A DNA stretch of 64,000 nucleotides from Mucilaginibacter rigui (GTDB lineage Bacteria; Bacteroidota; Bacteroidia; Sphingobacteriales; Sphingobacteriaceae). Within the stretch, counting starts at the first letter, position 1, and each line of letters starts with the position of its first letter. The translations under genes were made by a program, and so were the position numbers. Below the pieces are notes generated by a model that saw only the letters and a list, made by a program, of their open reading frames with translations, was not told the DNA's origin and ran no database searches. Shown here in pieces: positions 38,953 to 46,956 of the stretch. The stretch covers positions 310,001 through 374,000 of the forward strand of contig NZ_JACWMW010000003.1 of the NCBI RefSeq assembly GCF_014773275.1. Reading direction: 5' to 3'.

Positions 38953-39933
38953 TTATTTACCCAAATCGTCTGTTTTTTTGCTTCGGAAGGTGTTGAAACG
39001 CGGTTTTGAGATGCGAATGGTGCGCTTTGAAAGGTCAACACTGGCGTTTAATTCAAAGCCAATGAGCAATATCATGGAGTTTAGGTACATGTATATCATC
39101 ACCACAATGAGCGTACCTATTGCGCCATAAACAGTGTTGTATGATGAGAAGTTGTTGGTGTAATATGTAAACCCTACTGAAGTTAATATCGCCAGCGAGG
39201 TGGCCAGGATAGAACCGGGGTTAATAAATTTCCATTTTTGCTTGTTTGACGGGCCGTAACGGTACAGTATGCAAATGCTTGTAAAAAATATTACCAGTAT
39301 AATAAGCCACCGCGAAAAAGCGATGAGCCAGAACCAAAATCTGGCTTCGCTATTGAGTTCGTCCTTTATAAACCCTATAACCCATTGCCCCGCTATCATA
39401 ATAACAATGGCTATAAGCAGCGCCACGCTTATAACAATTGTTAACACAAGGGCTATAAAGCGCCTTTTAAGCCAGCTGCGTGTTTCAAGTATCAGCGATG
39501 ATTTATTAAAGGCCTGCATTAAATTACTTACGCCGTTGGTGGCAAAGTACAAAGCTGTTATAAAACCAATAGAAAGCAGTTTGCCGTTTTGGCGTGCAAT
39601 TATATCAAAAATGGTATCATGGAAAGCATTATAGGCGTTTGAGGGCATTATTAAAGCAAAAAGGTCCAGCAGGCTTTTCTGAAAACCTTTTATAGGTATG
39701 TAAGCTATCAGGGTAAATAAAAATATAATGGCCGGGAAAAGCGCAAGCATAAAGTTATAAGCCAGGGCCGCCGCACGGTTAGCCAGCGATGTTTTCTGGA
39801 TCTCCAGTATAAAAAAAACGATAACCGTGTAAAGTGGCAAGGGCCTAAAGCCGGGGATGTAAACCGTTTTGGCCCAGTCGGTAATAAACTGGTAAAACTT
39901 AAAATGCAGTAAAAATCGATGGGCCCATTTCAT
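38953..39933 (-). CDS. YihY/BrkB-family inner-membrane protein
   Basis: The 326-residue protein has about six hydrophobic segments and the family marks SLANRAAALAYNFMLALFPAI and NGVSNLMQAFN, with YGAIGTLIVVMIYMYLNSMI near the C-terminus. Once annotated as 'ribonuclease BN', the family is now regarded as membrane proteins of uncertain function. It is the last gene of a cell-envelope cluster on the minus strand. Confidence 0.9.
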   Translation of the reverse strand: MKWAHRFLLHFKFYQFITDWAKTVYIPGFRPLPLYTVIVFFILEIQKTSLANRAAALAYNFMLALFPAIIFLFTLIAYIPIKGFQKSLLDLFALIMPSNAYNAFHDTIFDIIARQNGKLLSIGFITALYFATNGVSNLMQAFNKSSLILETRSWLKRRFIALVLTIVISVALLIAIVIMIAGQWVIGFIKDELNSEARFWFWLIAFSRWLIILVIFFTSICILYRYGPSNKQKWKFINPGSILATSLAILTSVGFTYYTNNFSSYNTVYGAIGTLIVVMIYMYLNSMILLIGFELNASVDLSKRTIRISKPRFNTFRSKKTDDLGK

Positions 39934-39944
39934 TATGGCTAAAA

Positions 39945-40352
39945 TTACTCAAAAAAAGGCTTTAGTTTTTCCATAAAATCGGCAGGGGGCAGGCAGGGGC
40001 GGTTGCTCTTCATGTTGATGAAGGCCAGTAGTGTTTCGCCAATATGTATCAGTTCCTGCTTTTCGTTAAACAATTCGTACCTGAAATGGATCTTAACCCC
40101 CGGCATCTTATCCATAATTACGTTGATGGTAATTTCCTCATCGTACCGGGCGGGTTTAAGGTATTTACATTTCAGCTCAAGCACCGGCATCATAATGCCC
40201 GATGCTTCCATGCCGCTGTATGTTAAGCCCAGGCTGCGCAGCATCTCTACACGGCCTACTTCAAAAAACTCGGCATAGTTGCCATAGTACATGTAGCCCA
40301 TTTGGTCGGTTTCGCCGTAGCGCACCCTTAGTTTGGTAGCATTCTCAAACAT
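39945..40352 (-). CDS. YbgC/4HBT-family acyl-CoA thioesterase
   Basis: The 135-residue hot-dog protein has the 4HBT motif RYGETDQMGYMYYGNYAEFFEVGR at the N-terminus; the Asp in TDQMG is the catalytic residue of the family. It hydrolyses short acyl-CoA thioesters. Its start overlaps the stop of the MltG gene by 1 nt, and the BrkB gene starts 11 bp later. Confidence 0.9.
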   Translation of the reverse strand: MFENATKLRVRYGETDQMGYMYYGNYAEFFEVGRVEMLRSLGLTYSGMEASGIMMPVLELKCKYLKPARYDEEITINVIMDKMPGVKIHFRYELFNEKQELIHIGETLLAFINMKSNRPCLPPADFMEKLKPFFE

Positions 40353-41371
40353 TAGCGTTTAATATTCCTGTCGTTAAGGGCTTGCTGAAATGCCTTGGCA
40401 TTAACTCTGTGCTCGGCCTCGTTAGTAGCAAAGGCATGGTAGCCGCTAAAATCTGCTTTTGCACACATGTAAAGGTAATCAGTCTTCTTGTAATCAAGTA
40501 CAGCGTTAATGGCATTTACCGACGGCATCATGATGGGGCCGGGGGGCAAGCCTTTATACATATATGTATTGTACGGCGAATTTGTCATTAAGTCGCGGTT
40601 AAGCACGCGTTTAATTGTAAAATCATTTACCGCAAATATCACGGTAGGGTCTGACTGCAGCTTCATGCCTTTGTTAAGGCGGTTTAGGTAAAGGCCTGCA
40701 ATTAAAGGCATTTCATCATCATGTAAGGCCTCAGCATCAACAATAGATGCTAAAACAGATACCTCTTGTGGGGTCAATTTCAGTTCCGCAGCTTTTTGTT
40801 TACGCCCGGGCGTCCAAAACTTTTCATAGTTGGCATACATGCGCTTAAAGAATTTCTCGGGCGATGTGTTCCAGTAAAGCTGATACGAGTTAGGGATAAA
40901 TACCGTGTAAATATTATCGGTAGTAAAACCGTACTGTTCTGCAAATTTTGCCGAATCAAGCAAGCGGATTATCGAAACAGAATCAGCCTCTATCTTTTTA
41001 GACACAAACCCGGCAAACTGGTCCTTCAGCCTGATGTTATGAAACGCCAGGGTTACCGGTTCCTGGTTGCCCGATTTTAGCATATTGATGAAATTGCGGT
41101 TGCTCATGCCGCTTTTAAGGCGATACTTGCCCGGTTTAACCTTCACATATTTCATGCTTTGTGCCGATTGCAGAAATGATGTAGTATCCTTCACTATACC
41201 TTGCTCATTTATAGTTTTAAATACATCTTTAAGGGTCGATCCTGTTTTGATGTACAGGTATTCCTGCTTATCGGTAACATTTGGGCCAAAAAAGCGCAGG
41301 TAATAAAATATGCCGGTGCCGGCTAATGATAATACGATGATGACCACCAGCGCTATCCAAAATTTTTTCAT
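40352..41371 (-). CDS. mltG: Endolytic murein transglycosylase MltG
   Basis: The 339-residue protein has one N-terminal membrane helix (FWIALVVIIVLSLAGTGIFYY), a LysM-like region (SGMSNRNFINMLKSGNQEPV) and the YceG domain. That domain contains VSVLASIVDAEALHDDEMP and AGLYLNRLNKGMKLQSDPTV. MltG cuts nascent glycan strands and sets their length. In the usual ASIVEKE motif the first Glu is Asp here, while the second acidic position is kept. Confidence 0.93.
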   Translation of the reverse strand: MKKFWIALVVIIVLSLAGTGIFYYLRFFGPNVTDKQEYLYIKTGSTLKDVFKTINEQGIVKDTTSFLQSAQSMKYVKVKPGKYRLKSGMSNRNFINMLKSGNQEPVTLAFHNIRLKDQFAGFVSKKIEADSVSIIRLLDSAKFAEQYGFTTDNIYTVFIPNSYQLYWNTSPEKFFKRMYANYEKFWTPGRKQKAAELKLTPQEVSVLASIVDAEALHDDEMPLIAGLYLNRLNKGMKLQSDPTVIFAVNDFTIKRVLNRDLMTNSPYNTYMYKGLPPGPIMMPSVNAINAVLDYKKTDYLYMCAKADFSGYHAFATNEAEHRVNAKAFQQALNDRNIKR

Positions 41372-41395
41372 ATAAGGTTATGAGGGGTGTTGTTT

Positions 41396-41698
41396 TTATC
41401 TGTTTAGTTTTTGCAGGGCTTTCAGTCCGCCTTTAAAATTTACCACGTGGGTAAATCCGGCCTCTGCTAAAATGGCCAGCGCGGTTTCGCTGCGGATACC
41501 TGCACTGCAAATAACGATTATCTCGTCGGTTTTGTTGTAAAAAATGCTGTTAATATTCTGTTTAAGCTTACCAACCGGCATGTTTTGCCCGCCAATATTA
41601 AAGGTATGGTATTCAATAGCCTCCCTAACATCAAGCAGGTTTAAAGTTTCGCCGTTGTGTATGCGTTGCTGCAATGTTGCCGCATCAATTTGGAACAT
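41396..41698 (-). CDS. Rhodanese-like domain protein
   Basis: The 100-residue single-domain protein has the rhodanese pattern NLLDVREAIEYHTFNIGG and an active-site loop VICSAGIRSE with catalytic Cys64. It is a cytoplasmic persulfide/sulfur carrier. Its start lies 14 nt inside the end of the PASTA gene, so the two are translationally coupled. Confidence 0.9.
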   Translation of the reverse strand: MFQIDAATLQQRIHNGETLNLLDVREAIEYHTFNIGGQNMPVGKLKQNINSIFYNKTDEIIVICSAGIRSETALAILAEAGFTHVVNFKGGLKALQKLNR

Positions 41699-42476
41699 TA
41701 CTTGGTTTGCCTTGTGATACCGTAAGGTTAATACGCGTGCCGATGCTGGTTTTACTTAACGAATCGCTCCGCATAGGCGATTGTGAAACCACCACTACGT
41801 TGGTAGAATCGGTTATCGAGCCCTCGTAAGTTATGGTACCAACGGTTAAGCCTGCACCTTTTATAGAGAACCTTGCGGCATCCAGGTCAAGGTTTAGCAA
41901 CTCGGGGATATCCACCTCGCTTGCACCTTCGCCATTACCCAGCACTAGGTCAAGCTTGGAGCCTTTTGGTATTTTGGTTCCCGGTTTTATGATCTGGCCG
42001 CCAAAGCGCACCTCCAGCACACGGTCGCGGGCAATGTCCGACCGGTAGGAGGTATCGCCAACCTTAAGGCCGTAGTTTGATAGGGTGGCCACCGCTTCGC
42101 GGTAAATACTTTGCTCGGTTATCAGGTCGGGCAGGGCAACAGGTGGTGCCAGTTGCGTAACCATGGTTAAGTATATGGTACGGTTCTCTTTAACGTTTGT
42201 ACCGGCATCCGGGTCTTGTTCTAAAATAGTGCCGGGAGCCTGGTCGGGCACGTAAACCGAATCAATTTTATAGCTAAAACCCTGCTCTTTCAGCAGTTCC
42301 ATTGCTTTGTCTACATTAAGGCCTTTAAGCACGGGCACCTGTATGCCCTGGCCATGGCGGGTGTAAGAGCTAAGGCTGAAAAAGGCTATTAAAACAATGC
42401 CGATGATGGTAGCTATCACCAAAAGGATGGTGTTTCTGAATTGCCTGGTTTTTAAATATGCCCAAAAATTACTCAT
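41685..42476 (-). CDS. PASTA-domain membrane protein
   Basis: I chose the ATG at 42476 (263 residues, MSNFWAYLKTRQFRNTIL) because this is the common start of the family; an ATG at 42503 adds nine residues. One membrane helix near residue 20 precedes three PASTA repeats: VPVLKGLNVDKAMELLKEQG, LPDLITEQSIYREAVATLSN and IPELLNLDLDAARFSIKGAG. PASTA domains bind peptidoglycan or muropeptides. In many Bacteroidota this gene neighbours ddl (stated from memory); here ddl is 8 kb away beyond a possible insertion. Confidence 0.9.
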   Translation of the reverse strand: MSNFWAYLKTRQFRNTILLVIATIIGIVLIAFFSLSSYTRHGQGIQVPVLKGLNVDKAMELLKEQGFSYKIDSVYVPDQAPGTILEQDPDAGTNVKENRTIYLTMVTQLAPPVALPDLITEQSIYREAVATLSNYGLKVGDTSYRSDIARDRVLEVRFGGQIIKPGTKIPKGSKLDLVLGNGEGASEVDIPELLNLDLDAARFSIKGAGLTVGTITYEGSITDSTNVVVVSQSPMRSDSLSKTSIGTRINLTVSQGKPSNVPN

Positions 42477-42755
42477 TCGTTTTATAAGGAAATTTAGTTT
42501 CAAACATAGGGATTTAATTTCAGATTTTAGATTTGCGATTTGGGACTTGAATGATGTGGAATAGAAATTATTGATGGTTGGAGGGCGGTTTTAAGGGTAT
42601 ATATTCAGTTGTTATGGCGTTGCCTGCGGCCCGGTCTATTCGTTGATACTGAACGGACCTTAGGCGAGGGGCCAGTATCCGCTGCAACCTAATATGGAAA
42701 CTTTACAGCCGGTGTTCGGTTTTATTAAGCGAAAAATAACAACCCTCCCGCGGCA
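42477..42755. repeat. Intergenic region with a nested inverted-repeat element (42619-42688)
   Basis: A GC-richer patch is bounded by GTTGC (42619-42623) and GCAAC (42684-42688) and contains the inverted pair GATACTG (42645-42651) / CAGTATC (42673-42679). It resembles intergenic structured repeats of Bacteroidota chromosomes. No convincing coding frame is present in this stretch. Function is unknown; dispersed copies elsewhere in the genome would support a REP-like element. Confidence 0.4.
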
Positions 42756-42809
42756 ATTGAGCGGCCGATTATTAGCGTACACAAAGCATAAGAGGTGCCG
42801 AAATAAATT
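42756..42809 (+). repeat. Left direct repeat of a putative 8-kb insertion
   Basis: This 54-bp stretch matches 50684-50738 in the same orientation. Shared parts are ATTGA, GGCCGAT, TTAGC and a perfect 18-bp core GAGGTGCCGAAATAAATT at 42792-42809. The pair brackets the SDR/AraC/TlpA region. See the finding on the island for interpretation. Confidence 0.7.
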
Positions 42810-42916
42810 AGTCATAAAAGACGCTCCCTCATTTCGACTACAAAATCCCTCAATTAGGCTACAAACAGGTAACCACGCTTGCCCACCTTTGTTGTGTTAT
42901 TTAAACATAAGAGATC

Positions 42917-43765
42917 ATGACACAACAAAAAGAAAATTCAAATAAGGTTTGGTTCATTACAGGCGCTTCACGTGGGTTTGGCCGAGTTTGGGCCGATGCC
43001 GCGCTTAAACGTGGGGATAAAGTTGCTGCAACCGCACGCAATTTGGCAAGCATTGCCGACCTGCAAGACAAATACGGCGAAAACGTGCTGACGCTGGAAC
43101 TCGATGTAACCAAACCCGGGCAGGCAAAAGCAGCGGTAGAACAGGCTCACGCACACTTCGGCAGGCTGGATATTGTACTGAATAATGCAGGCTATTCCCT
43201 GGTAGGTACTATTGAGGAAGCGAGTGCCGACGATGTTAAAGCGATGTATGAAACCAATATTTTTGGCACACTTGCCGTTATACAGGCGGCTTTACCTTTA
43301 TTGCGTAAGCAGGGTAGTGGCCACATTTTGGGTACATCCAGTAACCTTGGCCATGTAGTATTGCCGGTAATTGGCTACTACTGCTCATCAAAATGGGCGT
43401 TCGAGGCTATACACGAAAGCCTGGCGGCAGAGGTTAAAGATTTTGGCATCAAAGTAACCATTATTGAGCCCGGCGCGTATGCTACCGAATTTGGCAGCCA
43501 GGAATCATTGAAATTTGCGCCCGGCATGGATATTTATGCCGATTATAAAGAGCAGTTTTTCGGAAATTTAAGGAATTTGGAAAGGGGCGACCCCGAGGCC
43601 ACGCCGCAAGCACTATTCCAGGTTGTTGATGCCGAAAACCCGCCGCTTCGGTTCAATCTGGGCAGTCATAACCTGGCATGGACACGTGGCGCTTATGAAG
43701 AACGTTTGGCCCTGTGGGAGCAATGGGATGCCGTTTCCAGCTCGGCCCAGGGCGTAGCTAAATAA
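42917..43765 (+). CDS. SDR-family oxidoreductase (AraC-linked paralogue 1)
   Basis: The 282-residue protein has the cofactor motif ITGASRGFGR, LNNAGYSLVG and the catalytic YCSSK segment (YYCSSKWAF). A basic residue after beta-2 (ATARN) favours NADPH. Its length and C-terminal region match the other two SDRs at 52886 and 53959, so these are paralogues. It is followed after 60 bp by an AraC regulator, a pairing repeated at 51919-53743. The substrate is unknown. Confidence 0.88.
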   Translation: MTQQKENSNKVWFITGASRGFGRVWADAALKRGDKVAATARNLASIADLQDKYGENVLTLELDVTKPGQAKAAVEQAHAHFGRLDIVLNNAGYSLVGTIEEASADDVKAMYETNIFGTLAVIQAALPLLRKQGSGHILGTSSNLGHVVLPVIGYYCSSKWAFEAIHESLAAEVKDFGIKVTIIEPGAYATEFGSQESLKFAPGMDIYADYKEQFFGNLRNLERGDPEATPQALFQVVDAENPPLRFNLGSHNLAWTRGAYEERLALWEQWDAVSSSAQGVAK

Positions 43766-43809
43766 AGAACCCATTATAACCGGCAACTAAATTGGTTGCC
43801 GGTTATGGT

Positions 43810-43817
43810 TATATTTG
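43810..43817 (+). promoter_or_regulatory. TAnnTTTG -7 element just before the AraC gene
   Basis: TATATTTG matches the Bacteroidota -7 consensus TAnnTTTG. It ends 8 nt before the chosen ATG at 43826, so a transcript would have almost no leader. A clear -33 TTTG is not evident, so the call is tentative. Confidence 0.4.
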
Positions 43818-43825
43818 TTATTGAA

Positions 43826-44746
43826 ATGAAGAAAGACGAGAAAAGCCCGCTTAAATTTGAAACACTCTCTGATGCCCACAGGGTTTTTGGTTTGCCTCAG
43901 CCAAAGCATCCATTAATCAGCATGATCAACGGGGCGCCTGCCTGGCCCGGGCTGCACCAATCATCGCAACAGCATGTACTTGGGTTTTATAAAATATCAT
44001 ACAAGCCAAAACTTGGCGGCAAATTAAAGTATGGCCAGGGTTATTATGATTTTGATGCAGGCGGCCTGCTGTTTGCTTCGCCCGGCCAGGTAATGGGTAG
44101 TGTAGAAAACGGGGAGGTAGTATGTTCCCAATATACCTTGCTCATCCATCCTGATTACTTTTTAGGTTATTCGCTGGCTAAGAAGGTAAAACAGTATGGC
44201 TTTTTCTCGTACACAGCCAATGAAGGCCTGCACCTGTCTGACCAGGAAAAGGAAACTATTATTTCCGTTTTTAAGATGATAGACGAAGAATTGAACAGCA
44301 GGATAGACGACCTTAGCCACGATGTGATCATTTCTCAGATTGGACTTTTGCTAACCTACGCCGATCGTTTTTATAAACGGCAGTTTATTACCCGTAAGGC
44401 TGTAAGCAGTAACCTGCTGCAACAACTGGAAGGTGTTTTGGAAACCTATTTCGCAGATGAAAGATCCCTCAGCGCAGGCATCCCAACGGTTCATTATCTT
44501 GCCGAAAAACTGAACCTGTCGCCAAGTTATTTGAGCGATATGCTGCGCTCGCTCACCGGGCAAAACGCGCAGCAGCATATCCACCAAAAGCTTATCGAAA
44601 AGGCGAAAGAAAGCTTGTCTACTACCAGCCTATCGGTAAGTGAGGTTGCCTATCAGCTGGGGTTCGAGCATCCGCAATCGTTCAGTAAGCTGTTCAAAAC
44701 AAAAACCAACCTGTCGCCGCTGGAGTTTCGGAGGTCTTTTAATTAA
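43826..44746 (+). CDS. AraC-family transcriptional regulator (SDR-linked, copy 1)
   Basis: The start at 43826 (306 residues, MKKDEKSPLKFETL) is preferred over 43796 because it lies directly after a TAnnTTTG motif. A cupin-like sensor half (for example YDFDAGGLLFASPGQ) is followed by two helix-turn-helix motifs at the C-terminus (VHYLAEKLNLSPSYLSDMLR and SVSEVAYQLGFEHPQSFSKL). It probably controls the adjacent SDR gene; the inducer is unknown. Confidence 0.9.
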   Translation: MKKDEKSPLKFETLSDAHRVFGLPQPKHPLISMINGAPAWPGLHQSSQQHVLGFYKISYKPKLGGKLKYGQGYYDFDAGGLLFASPGQVMGSVENGEVVCSQYTLLIHPDYFLGYSLAKKVKQYGFFSYTANEGLHLSDQEKETIISVFKMIDEELNSRIDDLSHDVIISQIGLLLTYADRFYKRQFITRKAVSSNLLQQLEGVLETYFADERSLSAGIPTVHYLAEKLNLSPSYLSDMLRSLTGQNAQQHIHQKLIEKAKESLSTTSLSVSEVAYQLGFEHPQSFSKLFKTKTNLSPLEFRRSFN

Positions 44747-44784
44747 CAGTCCATTCCCCGGCAGGCGTGATAGGCGTATTTAAG

Positions 44785-45027
44785 TTATGCGGAAGCAATC
44801 TTTTTTACTGCTTTCGACAAGCGGAATGCGGCAAGCAGGTAATAAAAGGCGCCAAAAGCAGCGTATCCGCCCAGGCTTGTAATTCCTTTTGTGGGGTCGT
44901 GTGCCAGCAGGATAAAAGAAGTACCAAACGCGCACCGAAGAATTCCTGTTTTTCTCGCACGAGCAACGCTATACCAGGTTGCTGGATTGTTGGGTTTTGC
45001 TTGAAAAATAGTATCAAAAAACCACGT
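44785..45027 (-). pseudogene. Small membrane-protein ORF without a canonical start codon
   Basis: The minus-strand frame from 45027 to the TAA at 44787-44785 gives 80 residues. These include FFDTIFQAKPNNPATWYSVA, a hydrophobic helix FGTSFILLAH, and SLGGYAAFGAFYYLLAAFRL followed by a basic tail SKAVKKIASA. This reads like a small integral membrane protein, not a shadow. The codon where Met is expected (before WFFDTIF) is ACG, and no ATG, GTG or TTG lies upstream before a stop at about 45085. It is either a decayed gene, a gene with a rare start, or a sequencing error. I do not recognise the family. Confidence 0.45.
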
Positions 45028-45390
45028 AAAACTACGTGATTTTAAAATAGTTATAGGTTTCTTGCTTTTTAATAAATAGGTTTATAACACTAAGTAATAA
45101 AACCTATGTCAACCTTTCGTATCTCCACTGATGCCTGTTTGGCATCTTTAACAACGGGCAACCCAGTGCGGCAAACGCACTTCAACAATATATTAATGAA
45201 ATTTTTTTAGCATTTGATGTAGCTTATAAAAAGCCACGCCCATCCTGTAATGATATATTAAATACCTGAGGGTATAGCAATAAAGAAACTTCTCGCGAAA
45301 GTAAAGGAGCATGCACTTTAAAAATACATGCAGCCAAAATTGCCGGGGCGTGGTTACGGCAAAGATAAACTAATTATAAAATTTTTATTT
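45028..45390. other. Region without a confident gene before the peptide/TlpA cluster
   Basis: About 360 bp hold no frame with both a start and a recognisable protein. One plus-strand frame (about 45119-45256) is open for some 45 codons without an ATG and reads protein-like (for example ANALQQYINEIFLAFDVAY), then continues past one TGA. It could be a gene remnant or chance. The last part is AT-rich and may contain the promoter for the downstream operon. Confidence 0.35.
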
Positions 45391-45628
45391 ATGTCGAAAT
45401 TTATGAAACTCAGCGAGCTGAGATAAAGATTGTATTAAGTAGATTACGTAACCGGGTGGGCCTTTCGACGGAGTAAATCCGAACTGTGAGGGGACTTCCG
45501 GTACCGATGATTACTATTGCTGCAGCGCACATTCTACAATCTTTTTAGGAAATACTGATTGTTTAAGTGCATTGGCTTCTTGTAACGGGTCTATGATAAC
45601 TAACGATCCTGAAAGGTGTAATAATTAA
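45391..45628 (+). pseudogene. Cys-rich double-glycine-leader peptide gene, broken in the leader (copy 1)
   Basis: An ATG at 45391 begins a leader-like MSKFMKLSELR that stops at 45424-45426. In another frame, a region open from 45452 to the TAA at 45626-45628 encodes 58 residues with a Gly-Gly (PGGPFDG), then a polar core with six Cys (NPNCEGTSGTDDYYCCSA, LGNTDCLSALASC and ERCNN). This layout is that of Bacteroidota bacteriocin/natural-product precursors with GG leaders. Leader and core are out of frame and separated by stops, so the gene appears broken. A perfect hairpin and a TlpA gene follow. Confidence 0.6.
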
Positions 45629-45635
45629 TCAATAA

Positions 45636-45662
45636 TTAGCAGGCAGAAACCCTGCCTGCTAA
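45636..45662 (+). terminator. Hairpin between peptide gene 1 and TlpA gene 1
   Basis: A perfect 11-bp stem (TTAGCAGGCAG / CTGCCTGCTAA) with a 5-nt loop is followed by TTTATTTA. It lies 8 bp after the peptide stop and 20 bp before the TlpA ATG. It could be a terminator or an attenuator that lets the peptide be expressed more than the enzyme. Confidence 0.7.
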
Positions 45663-45681
45663 TTTATTTAAGTGTTTTATA

Positions 45682-46833
45682 ATGAAATATTACCTGCACA
45701 TATTTTTGTTTTTAGCTGTTTGTTTCATTTTCTCTTGTAAAAGAAAATCATCCATTCTAATTTCAGGGGCTGTTGATAGCCTTGATGCAACGATGGTTAG
45801 GGTTACCAATACCGATTTTACTATTACCTATGATTCGACCTTTGTGATAAATAATTCATTTAAGATCAATATTGAACTGCCGGAGAATGGATTTTATAAA
45901 TTAGATTTTTCGAGTAAAACCCCGTACAAAAAATATCCATGGAGCCACTCCTGTTTGTTTTATGCAGATAGCAAAGCTTCATACTCTTTTAAAGCTTCCG
46001 GGCCTTCAGAAATTTTACAAAATAGATATAACTTTAGTTCAAATTCAGATACTCAGAATAAACTTAATGAATTTTATAAACTGGTTTCTCTTAAAAGCGA
46101 TACTATATGGCATCAAAAAATGTATTACCTAAATTTATCGGATCGTGCGCTTGCGAAGGGAAGTGATAGTTTATACCGTAAATACCTTGATACAGTAAGC
46201 CGGATACAGGATTATTTAAAAAAAGCTTATTTAACAAGCATTCATCAATATATCCCCGAAAACAAAAACACTTTAATAACCCCCTATTTGATAAGCAGCG
46301 TACCTGATTTATTTGAGCGATATAATTTTTACAAGAAAGTTTTAGATGATTTAAGCCCGGCCGTAAAGCAAACAAAATATTATGATGAAGCTAACGGTCT
46401 TTTACTGGCGATAAAAAACTTATACATAGGCGCCCATTCACCACCTTTGTATGGCCAAAACGGCAACGAATTTGAGGTAAACTATGCCGGCAAAAAAGTG
46501 ATATTAATAGATTTTTGGGCATCTTATTGCGCACCATGCCGGCAGCAGATACCAGATATGAAGAAGCTGTATGATCAATACGAAAATAAAGGCTTTGATA
46601 TTATTTCAGTTTCTATTGATGAAGACCCATTGAAATGGGGCAGGGCATCAAAGCAGGACTCAATCCCCTGGCATAATATTGCCGAGTTAACAGATCAAAG
46701 CAATTCAAAAAACATTAAAAACTTTGTTGTTAAAAGCATCCCGGCCAACTATGTACTAAATAACAAAGGTGAACTTATTGGGCGCAATGTTGAGTTGGAT
46801 AGCCTGGAAAAAATACTTAAGAAGATAGAATAG
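45682..46833 (+). CDS. TlpA-family thiol-disulfide oxidoreductase lipoprotein, copy 1
   Basis: The 383-residue protein has a lipobox FIFSC near residue 19, an N-terminal DUF4369-like beta domain (SILISGAVDSLDATMVRVTN), a helical middle, and a C-terminal thioredoxin/AhpC-TSA domain with active site WASYCAPCRQQ. The cis-Pro region is SIPANYVL. It acts in the periplasm. The last 110 residues are almost identical to TlpA copy 2, while the first 270 are clearly diverged. It follows a Cys-rich peptide relic, so it may have handled disulfides in that peptide. Confidence 0.92.
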   Translation: MKYYLHIFLFLAVCFIFSCKRKSSILISGAVDSLDATMVRVTNTDFTITYDSTFVINNSFKINIELPENGFYKLDFSSKTPYKKYPWSHSCLFYADSKASYSFKASGPSEILQNRYNFSSNSDTQNKLNEFYKLVSLKSDTIWHQKMYYLNLSDRALAKGSDSLYRKYLDTVSRIQDYLKKAYLTSIHQYIPENKNTLITPYLISSVPDLFERYNFYKKVLDDLSPAVKQTKYYDEANGLLLAIKNLYIGAHSPPLYGQNGNEFEVNYAGKKVILIDFWASYCAPCRQQIPDMKKLYDQYENKGFDIISVSIDEDPLKWGRASKQDSIPWHNIAELTDQSNSKNIKNFVVKSIPANYVLNNKGELIGRNVELDSLEKILKKIE

Positions 46834-46882
46834 GTTTCAGGTAAAACTTGCGGGACAGCCCCGGTAGCATAGTTTTTTTAAT

Positions 46883-46908
46883 TCCTTTGGCAGCTGGCTG
46901 CCAAAGGA
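46883..46908 (+). terminator. Hairpin between TlpA copies 1 and 2
   Basis: A perfect 11-bp stem (TCCTTTGGCAG / CTGCCAAAGGA) with a CTGG loop is preceded by TTTTTTTAA and followed by TTAATTTA. It stands 50 bp after the copy 1 stop, like the hairpins that follow the two peptide relics, and could be an attenuator or terminator. Confidence 0.6.
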
Positions 46909-46956
46909 TTAATTTACTCACTTTCGGTACATACTCAAATTTGTAGAAAACTGTTT

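Noticed and set aside
42694-42945. 83-codon plus-strand frame before the SDR gene
   Set aside because: It runs through the direct repeat into the SDR start and looks like chance coding.
44767-45039. 90-codon plus-strand frame and a 70-codon minus-strand frame
   Set aside because: The protein-like signal in this place is in a third frame (44785-45027, minus), so these two are shadows.
45391-45426. MSKFMKLSELR as a complete functional peptide
   Set aside because: The 11-residue product looks like the first part of a GG leader cut short by a frameshift, and the Cys-rich core lies just after it in another frame.
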